In this document: positions 37,161-46,452 of the stretch, one piece after another
How the letters are laid out: each line of letters starts with the position of its first letter
Numbering within the stretch: position 1 is the stretch's first letter
NCBI RefSeq assembly: GCF_001922575.1
Contig: NZ_MRCI01000001.1
Span: 2,232,001-2,296,000 of the forward strand
DNA length: 64,000 bases
Source of the DNA: Neptunomonas phycophila
GTDB taxonomy: Bacteria; Pseudomonadota; Gammaproteobacteria; Pseudomonadales; Balneatricaceae
Direction of reading: 5' to 3'
Translations under genes and position numbers: made by a program
Notes under the pieces: generated by a model
Seen by the model: the letters and a program-made list of their open reading frames with translations, nothing else
The model's database searches: none
Told to the model about the DNA's origin: nothing

Positions 37161-38600
37161 ATGTTAAAAGACATGTCCCTCCTCAAAGACCGTTGTTTAG
37201 TCAATGGACAGTGGGTAGAAGCTGAAAACAAAAGCACAATCGATGTCATCAACCCAGCCACAGGCGATGTCATCACCAGCATCCCTCATTTATCAGCCTC
37301 TGAAATCCCTGCCGTCATTTCGGCCTCACAAGTGGCTCAGCGCGAGTGGGCTGCGATGGCCGCCAAAGAACGCTCAAAAATTCTGCGACGTTGGTTCGAG
37401 CTGCTATTAGAAAATGCCGATGATTTAGCGTTACTCATGACGACTGAACAAGGTAAGCCCCTAGCCGAAGCCAAAGGCGAGATCGCTTACGCAGCCTCGT
37501 TTATTGAATGGTTCGCCGAAGAAGCGAAACGAATCTACGGTGATACGATTCCAGCTCCGCTGGCTAACCAGCGCTTAACCGTCATCAAACAGCCTATCGG
37601 CGTAACTGCGGCCATTACTCCATGGAACTTCCCAGCCGCCATGATCACACGCAAAGCGGCACCGGCATTAGCCGCGGGCTGCTCAATGATTGTACGACCT
37701 GCCGACCTCACACCGCTCACCGCCTTAGCAATAGGTGAGTTAGCACAGCGAGCGGGTATTCCTGACGGTGTGTTCCAAGTCGTTACCGGTTCAGCTAGCA
37801 AAATCGGCAAGGTACTCACCGACAGCACAACGGTAACTAAATTGTCATTCACAGGATCGACCGAAGTGGGCCGGTTATTAATGGCTCAATGCGCCGAGAC
37901 CATTAAAAAAATGTCACTAGAGCTTGGCGGTAACGCCCCTTTTATTGTGTTTGACGATGCCGACCTAGATAAAGCGGTAGAAGGAGCCATGGCTTCTAAA
38001 TACCGTAACGCTGGCCAAACATGCGTGTGCGCAAACCGTATTTTGGTACAACGCGGGGTTTATAAAGCTTTTTCAGAAAAACTACTTGAGAAAGTCAAAG
38101 CGCTTAACGTTGGAGATGGCACACAGCCTGGCACCGATATTGGCCCTATGATCGAAGAAAAAGCCATAGCCAAAGTCGAAGAGCATATCCAAGACGCCGT
38201 GAGTAAAGGCGCTACCCTGCTCTATGGTGGCGAGCGTCTAGGCGGACTCTTTCTAAAGCCCTCTATCCTGACCGACGTCACACCAGACATGAAAGTCGCC
38301 CAAGAAGAAACCTTTGGCCCAATGGCTCCTTTATTCCCGTTTGACACCGAAGAAGAAGCCGTAGCCATGGCAAACGATACCATTTTTGGCCTCGCCGCTT
38401 ACTTCTTTACCAAAGACTACGCCCGCAGCATACGCGTTGCCGAAGCACTGGAATACGGAATGGTTGGCCACAACACCGGCATCATTTCAAACGAAGTTGC
38501 CCCGTTTGGCGGTGTAAAACAGTCAGGTTTAGGCCGTGAAGGCTCTAAATACGGCATCGATGAGTATCTAGAGCTGAAATACATCTGCAGCGCTCTTTAA
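37161..38600 (+). CDS. gabD: NAD(P)-dependent succinate-semialdehyde dehydrogenase (GabD-like)
   Basis: About 479 residues from the ATG at 37161; another ATG 12 bases earlier is possible. It matches E. coli GabD closely by eye: [33 protein letters not shown], catalytic Glu in [18 protein letters not shown], catalytic Cys in [25 protein letters not shown], and the C-terminus [33 protein letters not shown]. GabD oxidises succinate semialdehyde to succinate. It is the first gene after a sigma-54 promoter and precedes an iron alcohol dehydrogenase, consistent with oxidation of a four-carbon alcohol through the semialdehyde. Confidence 0.88.
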   Translation: MLKDMSLLKDRCLVNGQWVEAENKSTIDVINPATGDVITSIPHLSASEIPAVISASQVAQREWAAMAAKERSKILRRWFELLLENADDLALLMTTEQGKPLAEAKGEIAYAASFIEWFAEEAKRIYGDTIPAPLANQRLTVIKQPIGVTAAITPWNFPAAMITRKAAPALAAGCSMIVRPADLTPLTALAIGELAQRAGIPDGVFQVVTGSASKIGKVLTDSTTVTKLSFTGSTEVGRLLMAQCAETIKKMSLELGGNAPFIVFDDADLDKAVEGAMASKYRNAGQTCVCANRILVQRGVYKAFSEKLLEKVKALNVGDGTQPGTDIGPMIEEKAIAKVEEHIQDAVSKGATLLYGGERLGGLFLKPSILTDVTPDMKVAQEETFGPMAPLFPFDTEEEAVAMANDTIFGLAAYFFTKDYARSIRVAEALEYGMVGHNTGIISNEVAPFGGVKQSGLGREGSKYGIDEYLELKYICSAL

Positions 38601-38617
38601 TCTTTAGGAAGATCACT

Positions 38618-39784
38618 ATGAACAACGGCATTAAACCTTTTTCTTTTAACACGCCCGGATCAATGCATGTTGAATGGGGTGGCGCAAAACGGTTAGGAGA
38701 GCTGCTTTCAGGCTGGTTCAAAGAGCGTAACTTATTAATCGTTACCGACAAGTTCCTAAACGAAAGTGGCTTATTAGAAGAAACCAAAGCCTCATTAAAA
38801 GCGCACGGCTTTCATACCATTATCTTTGATGATGTTGTTGCGGACCCACCAGAACACGTACTCATGTCATGTGTTGAACTGGGTAAATCCCAGCAGGCCG
38901 ATATTGTTTTAGGGCTGGGTGGCGGCTCGTCAATGGATATCGCCAAATTGGTCGCCGTCATGCTGACATCAGAGCAGCCATTGTCAGAACTCTACGGCAT
39001 TGGAAACGTTCAAGGTTCTCGAACGCCGCTGATCCAAGTGCCGACAACAGCGGGCACAGGCTCCGAAGTGACCAATATTACGATTTTGACGACCGGCGAA
39101 ACGACCAAAATGGGTGTAGTGGCACAACAGCTTTATGCAGACAGAGTACTGCTGGATGCCGAACTCACCGTCGGCTTACCTGCCCTACCGACGGCGGCGA
39201 CAGGTATCGATGCCATGGTCCATGCAATTGAAGCCTACACTTCAGCGCACCTAAAAAACCCCGTATCGGATGCGTTAGCGAAAGAAGCTCTACGCTTGCT
39301 AGCTAACAACCTCATTACCGCCTGCACAGACGGAACAAACCGAGCGGCACGCGAAGCAATGTTATTGGGAGCCAACCTAGCTGGCCAAGCCTTTTCGAAC
39401 AGCCCTGTAGCGGCCGTTCACGCATTAGCTTACCCATTAGGTGGCCACTATCACTTACCTCACGGCCTAACTAACGCCTTAATGCTTGGCCCTGTGCTTC
39501 GCTTCAACATGAAAGCAGCCGCCGAGTTGTATGCCGAGCTAGCCGATGTCTTGTTAGGCGAAAGCCAAGAAGATACGGCCACTAAAGCAAGCCGGTTCGT
39601 AGACCACATGCAATCGTTAATGAACGCATCTGGCGCGCCACAAAAGCTGAGGGAAGTTGATGTGACAGAAGAGAGCCTGCCTACCTTAGCGAAAGACGCC
39701 ATGCTTCAAACTCGTCTACTTGGCAACAACCCTGTGCCAGTGACAGAAGAAGACGCCCTTAACTTATACCGAGAAGCCTTTTAA
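38618..39784 (+). CDS. Iron-containing alcohol dehydrogenase (possible 4-hydroxybutyrate dehydrogenase)
   Basis: This 388-residue group III alcohol dehydrogenase has the NAD-binding GLGGGSSMDIAKLVAVM and PTTAGTGSEVTNITILT blocks and the metal-binding residues in ATGIDAMVHAIEAYTS (Asp and His), AVHALAYPLGGHYHLPHGLTNAL (two His). It lies 17 bases downstream of the GabD-like gene. The pairing suggests it makes succinate semialdehyde from 4-hydroxybutyrate, but related enzymes act on many primary alcohols and diols. Confidence 0.88.
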   Translation: MNNGIKPFSFNTPGSMHVEWGGAKRLGELLSGWFKERNLLIVTDKFLNESGLLEETKASLKAHGFHTIIFDDVVADPPEHVLMSCVELGKSQQADIVLGLGGGSSMDIAKLVAVMLTSEQPLSELYGIGNVQGSRTPLIQVPTTAGTGSEVTNITILTTGETTKMGVVAQQLYADRVLLDAELTVGLPALPTAATGIDAMVHAIEAYTSAHLKNPVSDALAKEALRLLANNLITACTDGTNRAAREAMLLGANLAGQAFSNSPVAAVHALAYPLGGHYHLPHGLTNALMLGPVLRFNMKAAAELYAELADVLLGESQEDTATKASRFVDHMQSLMNASGAPQKLREVDVTEESLPTLAKDAMLQTRLLGNNPVPVTEEDALNLYREAF

Positions 39785-39811
39785 TAAACCCTGTTTTAAC
39801 AGGCCCTGATT

Positions 39812-39834
39812 GCCTCAGCCATCAACGCTGAGGC
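39812..39834 (+). other. Intercistronic hairpin
   Basis: GCCTCAGC and GCTGAGGC form a perfect 8-bp stem with a 7-base loop between the dehydrogenase and permease genes. No T-run follows, so it may modulate mRNA stability rather than terminate. A smaller CCTGTT/AACAGG hairpin lies just upstream. Confidence 0.55.
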
Positions 39835-39867
39835 TCCTACATTATTAAAAAAATAAAGGAAATAATA

Positions 39868-41232
39868 ATGAGAGAAGAACGCATAGACAGCCAAGAAACA
39901 CCGTATTGGTCTATGGGACCTTTCAAGGTGCGCTTGCCCTTTATACATTACCGCTTTGAATGGCCAGATTACTTTCAAGGCTTATTGATGTGTGCCGTAG
40001 ATTTAGCGGCAATACCACTGATGACCGAACTATTAGGCATGCCGTTTGAAGTCGCATTGGCTGTTGTTATGCTTAACGGTCTATTCTACTTACTACATCA
40101 CCTGTTAGGTGACCCTGTGGTGCCAGGTTGGATCACACCTGCTATCCCACTACTCATGGCTTACTGCGCCGCCTTCCCTGAAGGCCCCGAACGAATACAC
40201 GCACTCGTCTCATTCCAATTGCTCTTAGGGGTATTTGCCATCTTCATTGGCGCCTCGGGGCTCGCGCACCGAGTCGTATCGCTTATCCCGCAAGCGATCA
40301 AATCAGGGATCATTATTGGTGCCGGTATCGCCGCCGTAATGGCCGTATTTAAGGTAGATGGTCGCTTTGACTTATACCCAATCACCATTACCCTAGCGGT
40401 TGGTATCGCATTCTATGTCATTTTTTCTCGTCACTTTGCCGAGCTAAAACAGAGCAATGCACTGTTCAACCTCATCGGAAAATTAGGTGTATTCCCGATC
40501 ATTGTCTTAGCGATCATCATTGCGCCTACCGTCGGTGAAACAAACTGGCCTACGCTTGAATGGGGCTTCTCTTCTCCTGACTTTGTCACACTGTGGAATG
40601 AGTACACAGTGTTTGGTATTGGCTTCCCTCCAATCGCTATGTTTATCAGCGCTATTCCTACGGTACTAGCAGCCTACATCGTTCTATTTGGTGATGTTTT
40701 ACAAAGCCGCGCCATTCTAGAAGAAGCAGACCAAGCACGCCCCGATGAGAAGATTGATTACAGCCCAGACCGTGCTCACATGATCTTTGGTGCACGTAAC
40801 TCAGCTATGTCTATCTTAGGTCCAGATGTCACCATGTGCGGTCCATTATGGGCAGCAATGCATGTCGTTATTGTGGAGCGTTTTAGCCAAGGTAAAAAAG
40901 CCATGTACTCTATTTTTGGCGGTGCAGGCTCGTTCCGCTGGGGTACCAATACTGGCTTATTGTTTATGCCAATCGTAACCCTAGTACAGCCGATCTTAGG
41001 CGTAGCGCTAGCACTAACACTGCTGATCCAAGGTTATGTATCGGTCAAAATAGGCATTATGGAAGCACGCTCTCAAAGAGACTTGGGTATTGCCGGTATA
41101 GTGGCCGCTGTTCTAGCCACCCGAGGTGCTACATGGGCATTCGCCGTGGGTGTAGTGCTATGCATACTGGTCTATGGCCGCGACTTCTTTGCAGGTGAAA
41201 AAGATAAGACCTTTGTAAAAGACCAAGACTAG
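39868..41232 (+). CDS. Multi-pass permease, NCS2/DUF3360-like
   Basis: This 454-residue membrane protein has about 12 hydrophobic segments after a polar N-terminus with LPFIHYRFEWPDYFQG. GDPVVPGWITPAIPLLMAY and IPQAIKSGIIIGAGIAAVMAVF resemble motifs of the SLC23/NCS2 and SulP-like fold. I associate it with DUF3360-type permeases but cannot be certain. AAAGGA precedes the ATG. As the third gene of the sigma-54-driven operon it probably imports the substrate oxidised by the two dehydrogenases. Confidence 0.75.
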   Translation: MREERIDSQETPYWSMGPFKVRLPFIHYRFEWPDYFQGLLMCAVDLAAIPLMTELLGMPFEVALAVVMLNGLFYLLHHLLGDPVVPGWITPAIPLLMAYCAAFPEGPERIHALVSFQLLLGVFAIFIGASGLAHRVVSLIPQAIKSGIIIGAGIAAVMAVFKVDGRFDLYPITITLAVGIAFYVIFSRHFAELKQSNALFNLIGKLGVFPIIVLAIIIAPTVGETNWPTLEWGFSSPDFVTLWNEYTVFGIGFPPIAMFISAIPTVLAAYIVLFGDVLQSRAILEEADQARPDEKIDYSPDRAHMIFGARNSAMSILGPDVTMCGPLWAAMHVVIVERFSQGKKAMYSIFGGAGSFRWGTNTGLLFMPIVTLVQPILGVALALTLLIQGYVSVKIGIMEARSQRDLGIAGIVAAVLATRGATWAFAVGVVLCILVYGRDFFAGEKDKTFVKDQD

Positions 41233-41248
41233 TCAGTAACCATCAATA

Positions 41249-41274
41249 ACGGCGCTCTTAAGGGCGCCGTTTTT
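41249..41274 (+). terminator. Terminator of the sigma-54-driven operon
   Basis: ACGGCGC and GCGCCGT form a GC-rich stem around TCTTAAGG, followed by TTTT, 16 bases after the permease stop. Confidence 0.85.
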
Positions 41275-41479
41275 AATTTAGCGCTTCTCATGCCTGTGCA
41301 GTTATGAATAATTCCATAGACCTTTATCTCCGATCAACACATCACACTTTGTATGGTTCGCTACACTCCCATTAATCATATGCTTTGAAAAGCCAGTAGT
41401 TTTTTTGGGCTTACCTACGTATTCTGAATAGTAAGCGGCACTGTTTCTCACCGTCTAAGGCTTTTATAGGGAGCTGCAT

Positions 41480-43255
41480 TTGAATACCGATCAATGGCTG
41501 ATTACTGCAATTTTGATGTTAACGCTGGTTCTCTTTGTGTGGGGAAAGTATCGCCATGATATTGTGGCTGCCATCGCCTTGGGGCTGTGTGTACTGGCAG
41601 GTTTGGTCGCGGCTGATGAAGCTTTTGTAGGCTTTAGCCACCCAGCGGTCATCACCGTAGCGGCCGTACTGGTCATATCCGATGCACTGCGCCGCTCAGG
41701 TGTGGTAGATGTGATTGTACAAAAAATCCTACCCTACACCGAAAGCCCACTCAGCCATATTCTGATCATGACAACGGTCGTCACCGTGGCCTCCGCCTTT
41801 ATGAATAACGTAGGAGCCCTCGCGCTCATGTTACCTGTGGCGCTCGCCACCTGTAGCAAACATCAACGCTCGCCAGCGCTAATTTTGATGCCTCTAGCTT
41901 TTGGCAGTATTTTGGGCGGCATGACAACCGCCATAGGCACTCCGCCCAATATCATTATTGCCATGATGCGAGCTGAAGCAAGCGGTGAATCATTTAGCAT
42001 GTTTGATTTTTCGCCAGTCGGTGTTGCTATCGCCATCATGGGCGTTCTCTTTATTACACTAGTTGGATGGCGATTAATCCCCGCCGCTCGACTTAAAAGC
42101 AGCTCGCCCGATCAACTATTTGCTATAGACGAGTACCTCACCGAAGTCATCATCACCGCCGACTCAAGCTTAGTGGGTAAATCAGTAGACGAGATAGATG
42201 GCTTACAAGACGCTAGCATCGAAATTGTGGGCATAGCCCACCGACATGGTAAAACGATGTCGATGCGTGCAGGACAATTGCTTAATGCTGGCGACATTTT
42301 ACTCTTGCAGGCTGATCCCTCAGAAGTCCAACCCCTGCTCGACAAGAACGAGCTAGAACTGATCACCAGTGCCGATAAAAAGTTTTCTAAGCTAACCCAA
42401 GGCGAACTCACATTAGTAGAAGGTGTAATCAAAAAAGGCTCGGTACTAGAAGGCCGCGATGTACCCTTTTTACGTAGGCGAAGTGGTGGCTCCCTCGCAT
42501 TGGTTGGCCTAGCGCGTGAAGGGCAGCATATTCGCAGGCTGCGACGTAAACAGTTTAAAGCAGGCGACATCTTGTTATTACAAGGCGCTGTAGATGACAT
42601 CAACGAACGGCTTAGCGAGCTAGGTATGATTCCCCTTGCCGAGCGCAATATCAACTTAGGTCAGCCGAAAAAAATTGCCATTTCATTGGCTATCTTTACC
42701 GTCGCCATCGCTCTGGGTATGGCCAAAATACTGCCACTGGCGATCGTATTTTGCCTTGCCGTTATCGTCTATCTGTTACTGGATATTTTGCCTGTTCGTA
42801 ACCTTTACGATGCCATCGACTGGCCGGTTATTATCCTGCTATCCGCCATGATCCCTGTAGGCTCTGCCCTACAAAGCACAGGCCTAACAGAGTTACTCGC
42901 CACGCAAGTATTAACGCTCACCCAAGGGATGCCCGTCTATCTTATTATTGGCCTGGTGTTAGTCGTTACCATGTTTTTATCGGACATCATTAATAATGCC
43001 GCCACGGCCGTGATCATGGCGCCATTGGCGTATGGTATTGCGATGGGGCTAGGCGTCAGTGCGGACCCGTTTTTCATGGCGGTTGCTGTAGGTGCCTCTT
43101 GCGCATTCCTCACCCCTATCGGCCATCAGTCCAACACACTAGTACTGGGCCCAGGCGGGTACGCCTTTGGGGACTACTGGCGCATGGGTTTACCACTTGA
43201 AATAATGATCGTACTGCTCGCCGTGCCGCTTATTTTGCTGGTTTGGCCTTTGTAA
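41480..43255 (+). CDS. SLC13 family permease with two RCK_C domains
   Basis: This 591-residue transporter begins at a TTG with GGGAGC upstream. It has an N-terminal set of membrane helices with MNNVGALALMLPVALATC and GSILGGMTTAIGTPPNIIIAMM (SLC13/DASS signature), two cytoplasmic TrkA-C domains (about residues 210-295 and 305-390), and a second set of helices with SDIINNAATAVIMAPLAYG and CAFLTPIGHQSNTLVLGPGGY. Such proteins move dicarboxylates or sulfate with sodium. It is separated from the previous operon by a terminator and 200 bp, so it has its own promoter. Confidence 0.88.
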   Translation: MNTDQWLITAILMLTLVLFVWGKYRHDIVAAIALGLCVLAGLVAADEAFVGFSHPAVITVAAVLVISDALRRSGVVDVIVQKILPYTESPLSHILIMTTVVTVASAFMNNVGALALMLPVALATCSKHQRSPALILMPLAFGSILGGMTTAIGTPPNIIIAMMRAEASGESFSMFDFSPVGVAIAIMGVLFITLVGWRLIPAARLKSSSPDQLFAIDEYLTEVIITADSSLVGKSVDEIDGLQDASIEIVGIAHRHGKTMSMRAGQLLNAGDILLLQADPSEVQPLLDKNELELITSADKKFSKLTQGELTLVEGVIKKGSVLEGRDVPFLRRRSGGSLALVGLAREGQHIRRLRRKQFKAGDILLLQGAVDDINERLSELGMIPLAERNINLGQPKKIAISLAIFTVAIALGMAKILPLAIVFCLAVIVYLLLDILPVRNLYDAIDWPVIILLSAMIPVGSALQSTGLTELLATQVLTLTQGMPVYLIIGLVLVVTMFLSDIINNAATAVIMAPLAYGIAMGLGVSADPFFMAVAVGASCAFLTPIGHQSNTLVLGPGGYAFGDYWRMGLPLEIMIVLLAVPLILLVWPL

Positions 43256-43293
43256 CGCTAAAGGCAGGATTCAATGAATCATCTTTTTTATAT

Positions 43294-43701
43294 TTAGCTA
43301 ATTAAAATGATGAGCTGAACCCACATAGCTAACACAATTAAGCTGGATGTTAAAAAAGCATAAAACCGGTGTTTAGGGTGGTTATAGGTAATATGAATAA
43401 CAGAGTGCACAATGCGTAAAGCGACAAAACACCACGCCAGAATAAGAATAACGAAGTTATTTATATCCAAGGCAACCAATAACACTCCCAAAATATAAAA
43501 TAAAATAGGTACTTCTAAGAGGTTACTAAAGTTATTACTCAATTTTATAATATTTTCGGGTGCCTCATACCCTGTAAGTAATTTGTAATATTTCGGGTTT
43601 ACTTGGCCTTTTTTAACACTGATCAGCCTAGCAGCCCCCATACTCAACCCCACCACAAACGTTACAACAACTAAAGCAAACATAGGATAGATAATGCTCA
43701 T
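43294..43701 (-). CDS. MAPEG family membrane protein
   Basis: This 135-residue protein has four hydrophobic helices and the MAPEG pattern NFSNLLEVPILFYILGVLL and LRIVHSVIHITYNHPKHRFYAF. The ATG at 43701 with GAGG about 10 bases upstream is preferred to a start 21 bases earlier. Eukaryotic relatives conjugate glutathione or make eicosanoids; bacterial ones are mostly uncharacterised. It is divergent from a TetR regulator with a clear inverted repeat between them. Confidence 0.85.
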   Translation of the reverse strand: MSIIYPMFALVVVTFVVGLSMGAARLISVKKGQVNPKYYKLLTGYEAPENIIKLSNNFSNLLEVPILFYILGVLLVALDINNFVILILAWCFVALRIVHSVIHITYNHPKHRFYAFLTSSLIVLAMWVQLIILIS

Positions 43702-43745
43702 GCGACTTTGCCTCTCCAACAATTAGGCTTCATCTTAAAGTTATC

Positions 43746-43773
43746 TTTATATATGATAAAGAACATATATAAA
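43746..43773. promoter_or_regulatory. Inverted repeat, candidate TetR operator
   Basis: TTTATATATG and CATATATAAA are perfect 10-base arms with an 8-base spacer, 20-45 bp from both divergent start codons. Confidence 0.6.
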
Positions 43774-43792
43774 AATAATGCGAACCCTTTCT

Positions 43793-44368
43793 ATGCCCTA
43801 TACTAAGACGCACAAAAGCAAAACCCGTAATAAAATTCTTGAATGCGCCTTCAGACTATTTGCCATAAAGGGTTTTAACGGCGTGACAATAGATGAAGTC
43901 ATGAATAACGGCGGACTGACCCGAGGCGGTTTTTATGCACATTTTTCGAGTAAAGCAGAGCTGTACAGTGAAGCCTTAAAATTCGCTGCCACTAGCACTA
44001 AACTCGCTAACCTCAAACCTAACCACCTATCGGACCAACAATGGCTGTGTCTATTGCTCAATGAGTACCTGAGTGTAGAACATGTCCAAGGAAAACACCC
44101 CTGCCCTTTGGCATTCTTGGCTACCGATATCAATATCAAAAATGACGAAGTAAACACCGCATACGCGAACACTTACCAGGGTATGAATACCGCAATTATG
44201 GAGTACGCAAAGAGTTACACTCGTTGTGATGAGCAAGATATTTTGTCGGTCACTGCAATGATTATTGGGGCGGTCGCTATCGCTAGAACGCTAAAAGACC
44301 AAGGCGCTATAGAAAACCTACTAGCAGCATGCCGAAGGGAAGCCGGTGCAAAACTGGGCGGTGTTTAA
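43793..44368 (+). CDS. TetR/AcrR family regulator
   Basis: This 191-residue regulator has the helix-turn-helix KILECAFRLFAIKGFNGVTIDEVMNNGGLTRGGFYAHFSSKAELY in consecutive stretches, typical of TetR proteins related to the GFYAHF subgroup that often controls small detoxification genes. The start at 43793 is preferred; an upstream ATG at 43778 would add five residues. The ligand-binding half contains several Cys residues (HPCPLAFLATD). It probably represses the MAPEG gene and itself. Confidence 0.87.
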   Translation: MPYTKTHKSKTRNKILECAFRLFAIKGFNGVTIDEVMNNGGLTRGGFYAHFSSKAELYSEALKFAATSTKLANLKPNHLSDQQWLCLLLNEYLSVEHVQGKHPCPLAFLATDINIKNDEVNTAYANTYQGMNTAIMEYAKSYTRCDEQDILSVTAMIIGAVAIARTLKDQGAIENLLAACRREAGAKLGGV

Positions 44369-44394
44369 CGCCCCCATTATTGACTAGCATTTTC

Positions 44395-44808
44395 CTAGTG
44401 GTTAAAAACACTATCTAACGTGCAGTCATTCAATATCGTCAATTCATTTTCAATTTCAGAAAATTTCGAAATATCCTTAATAGCTAAATTCCCCTCCATT
44501 CCAAAAAGAAACTTGTTTCTGCGCCATGTAAATGGCAAATAGTCAGCTTGAGCCACAACAACCATGCCATTGTATGGTTCTTTAGCTAACACTTCTTTGA
44601 GCGACCTATACTGACTTGATTCAGGAACAACCCATAATTCATTCTTGAACTTGAACATAAAACAGATTGAATCATTTGACTGTACATCACTACCAACCAG
44701 TAGACAGTAGATGTTCTCTAAGTTAGCTATCTCTTGATGGGAAGCTTTACCACTGGATAAATGCAGTATTAAAGCATTATTTGAGGATGATAAACCTTCC
44801 ATTTTCAA
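44395..44808 (-). CDS. Hypothetical protein
   Basis: This 137-residue protein has no recognised family. It starts best at a TTG (44808) with AAGG 7 bases upstream; an ATG at 44802 is the alternative. It is soluble, with alternating strands such as SICFMFKFKNELWVV and GMVVVAQADYLPFTW. The stop lies 26 bases from the convergent tetR end. Codon use is AT-richer than in core genes, in line with the accessory region. Confidence 0.5.
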   Translation of the reverse strand: MKMEGLSSSNNALILHLSSGKASHQEIANLENIYCLLVGSDVQSNDSICFMFKFKNELWVVPESSQYRSLKEVLAKEPYNGMVVVAQADYLPFTWRRNKFLFGMEGNLAIKDISKFSEIENELTILNDCTLDSVFNH

Positions 44809-44966
44809 TGTATTACCTTAGATTCCGCAGCCCCATAGTAATGCTTTATACTTTTCGATGTAACACTGTCTTTAAGATAGGTAGTACTTTAACTTGATCG
44901 CATCAGACCTCTGGAATACCATCACACACGGATCATCTTTAAATCTACAACAAGGAAGTTGAGAAT

Positions 44967-45635
44967 ATGTCCAAACGCCATCATATTATTGATAACAACA
45001 ATCTTGCGAATAAAAGATTCGGATTAATCTATACTAAAAAGTGCGGCTGGATAGATCTAGGCCATGCCTACCCTGACTCGGCTAGTAAGCTTTGGGAAAG
45101 CATCTTGAATGAAAGGAGTCAACACAATGACTCGAGTTCACAAAATAACTTCACCGTAGAATATTCGCAAAGCATGGGAAGCAAAAAATACAACGCCAAT
45201 ACTTTTGTGGGTAAAAGAAAAAAATTTGAAATACAGAAAGGCTTATCATTAGATATAAAAAAATCTATTGCTCTAAGCATAATTTTAAAGGTTTCTTTGG
45301 AATTCGAAACCATGCAAAGCAACTGGTTTTACTCACTAATTACTGATAGTGGGTTTAGCTCTGAGGATTTAATATCTAATATTATTGGCGTATATAGAGC
45401 AATTTATCCTACCATTAACTTCTTAGAAATATGTCAACCTGTCTCTAAATCAGAATCCACTTATATTTGGGATAAATTTGGTGCAGTAGGAGCATTAAAA
45501 AACAGAACGCTTTCTCCCTATTTATACCCTCTTCAAGATGAGTCGACGACATACCCGAGGAAAAGTGTCTTACCTGCAATATTGAACACAATCAAACCTA
45601 CCCAAGAAGGAAGCTATTTTAATGAAGTACGCTAA
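44967..45635 (+). CDS. Hypothetical protein with YTKKCGWIDLGHA motif
   Basis: This 222-residue protein has no signal peptide. Two blocks look strongly constrained: GLIYTKKCGWIDLGHAYP at about 19-36 and LITDSGFSSEDLISNIIG at about 124-141. His, Asp and Cys residues in the first block might form an active or metal site, which is speculation. I recall similar motifs in uncharacterised proteins but cannot name a family. GGAAGT precedes the ATG. It overlaps the next gene by 14 bases, so the two form an operon. Confidence 0.55.
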   Translation: MSKRHHIIDNNNLANKRFGLIYTKKCGWIDLGHAYPDSASKLWESILNERSQHNDSSSQNNFTVEYSQSMGSKKYNANTFVGKRKKFEIQKGLSLDIKKSIALSIILKVSLEFETMQSNWFYSLITDSGFSSEDLISNIIGVYRAIYPTINFLEICQPVSKSESTYIWDKFGAVGALKNRTLSPYLYPLQDESTTYPRKSVLPAILNTIKPTQEGSYFNEVR

Positions 45636-46008
45636 AATAGTTTTACCAGCGGTTTTAACGCTAATAATTCTATTTCTATTTTATTTTCTTTACACCTCCT
45701 TACAAGAGCATAACAACATAAAGAAAAATTCAATAACCTACTTTTTATTAGTTGACAATCTTATAAAGGAAGTGAGTGAAATTTCTGATTGCCGTTCTAT
45801 ATTTTCGTACATACCTGCAGACGGTGTTTCACCAGAAATTCAAAAAGTTGAAATGCGTGCATGTAAAGCTGGCGCGCTTCAAAAGATAGATATCTATCTT
45901 TCAGGTAATGGTTATAAACTAGTTAACAACGAATACGTTCTAGACAATAATGTTATTACTCGAACCAATTATCCAGAATACATATCTGTTGAAATGTATC
46001 ACTACTAA
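45622..46008 (+). CDS. Hypothetical membrane-anchored protein
   Basis: This 128-residue protein has one N-terminal membrane helix (IVLPAVLTLIILFLFYFLY, about 5-23) and an extracytoplasmic domain with two Cys residues (SDCRSIF and MRACKAG), likely a disulfide. It overlaps the upstream gene by 14 bases with GGAAG upstream of the ATG. It may anchor or inhibit the product of that gene. No family is recognised. Confidence 0.5.
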   Translation: MKYAKIVLPAVLTLIILFLFYFLYTSLQEHNNIKKNSITYFLLVDNLIKEVSEISDCRSIFSYIPADGVSPEIQKVEMRACKAGALQKIDIYLSGNGYKLVNNEYVLDNNVITRTNYPEYISVEMYHY

Positions 46009-46452
46009 TATTCGGGATTAGCATGGTTTTTTTGGGATCAAGAGCCTTCTTTAATGTATTGAAAACCGGCAGACAACCATTAGCTTCATGATCACCAAAA
46101 AATGAGGCCGCGTTCAATATCAACAACGTGGCTGAGGGTGTATTCAAACATACTCGGTTGTACCTGATCCGCAAAACGAAGTGGGATCACCTTGGCTTGC
46201 TCGTAATTGTAGTGTTTGAATCGCGCCATCCGTTACACCAAGCAGGGTAAAGTTTGTTTGTGGCAGTTTAATCGAGCTTTTGAATGTAGGTCGAAAGATG
46301 CAGGGCTTATGCAGTAGCCCCACGCTGCCCTTATTTGGCCGAAAGCAGACATTCACTAAATTTCCGAGAACATCATAATTCTGCGGATCACATTCGTTCC
46401 TATTGACTATTAAGTGCGAAACTCAATATTAAATACGGTTTCAATGATGACT
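46009..46452 (-). mobile_element. Insertion sequence remnant next to Gabija
   Basis: This gene-free stretch holds on the minus strand the first 37 codons of a DDE transposase (46229 down to about 46119) plus some upstream sequence. After His-Val-Val-Asp the match stops and a stop codon follows at 46092. I see neither the rest of the transposase nor clear terminal repeats, so only a 5' fragment survived. Confidence 0.55.
46092..46229 (-). pseudogene. Truncated transposase, N-terminal fragment
   Basis: The frame encodes 45 residues starting MARFKHYNYEQAKVIPLRFA and continuing to FEYTLSHVVD, which I recognise as the N-terminus of IS1182/IS4-type transposases (normally over 400 residues, next block LDLS...). 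The catalytic DDE domain is missing, so it is inactive. Family assignment rests on memory of the N-terminal motif. Confidence 0.6.

Noticed and set aside
42112-42654. Open frame of 180 codons opposite the SLC13 permease gene
   Set aside because: It is Ser/Arg-rich and is the shadow of the two RCK_C domains on the other strand.
45956-46174. 72-codon frame on the minus strand as a gene
   Set aside because: It overlaps the transposase fragment in a different frame and has no ribosome binding site or recognisable family.
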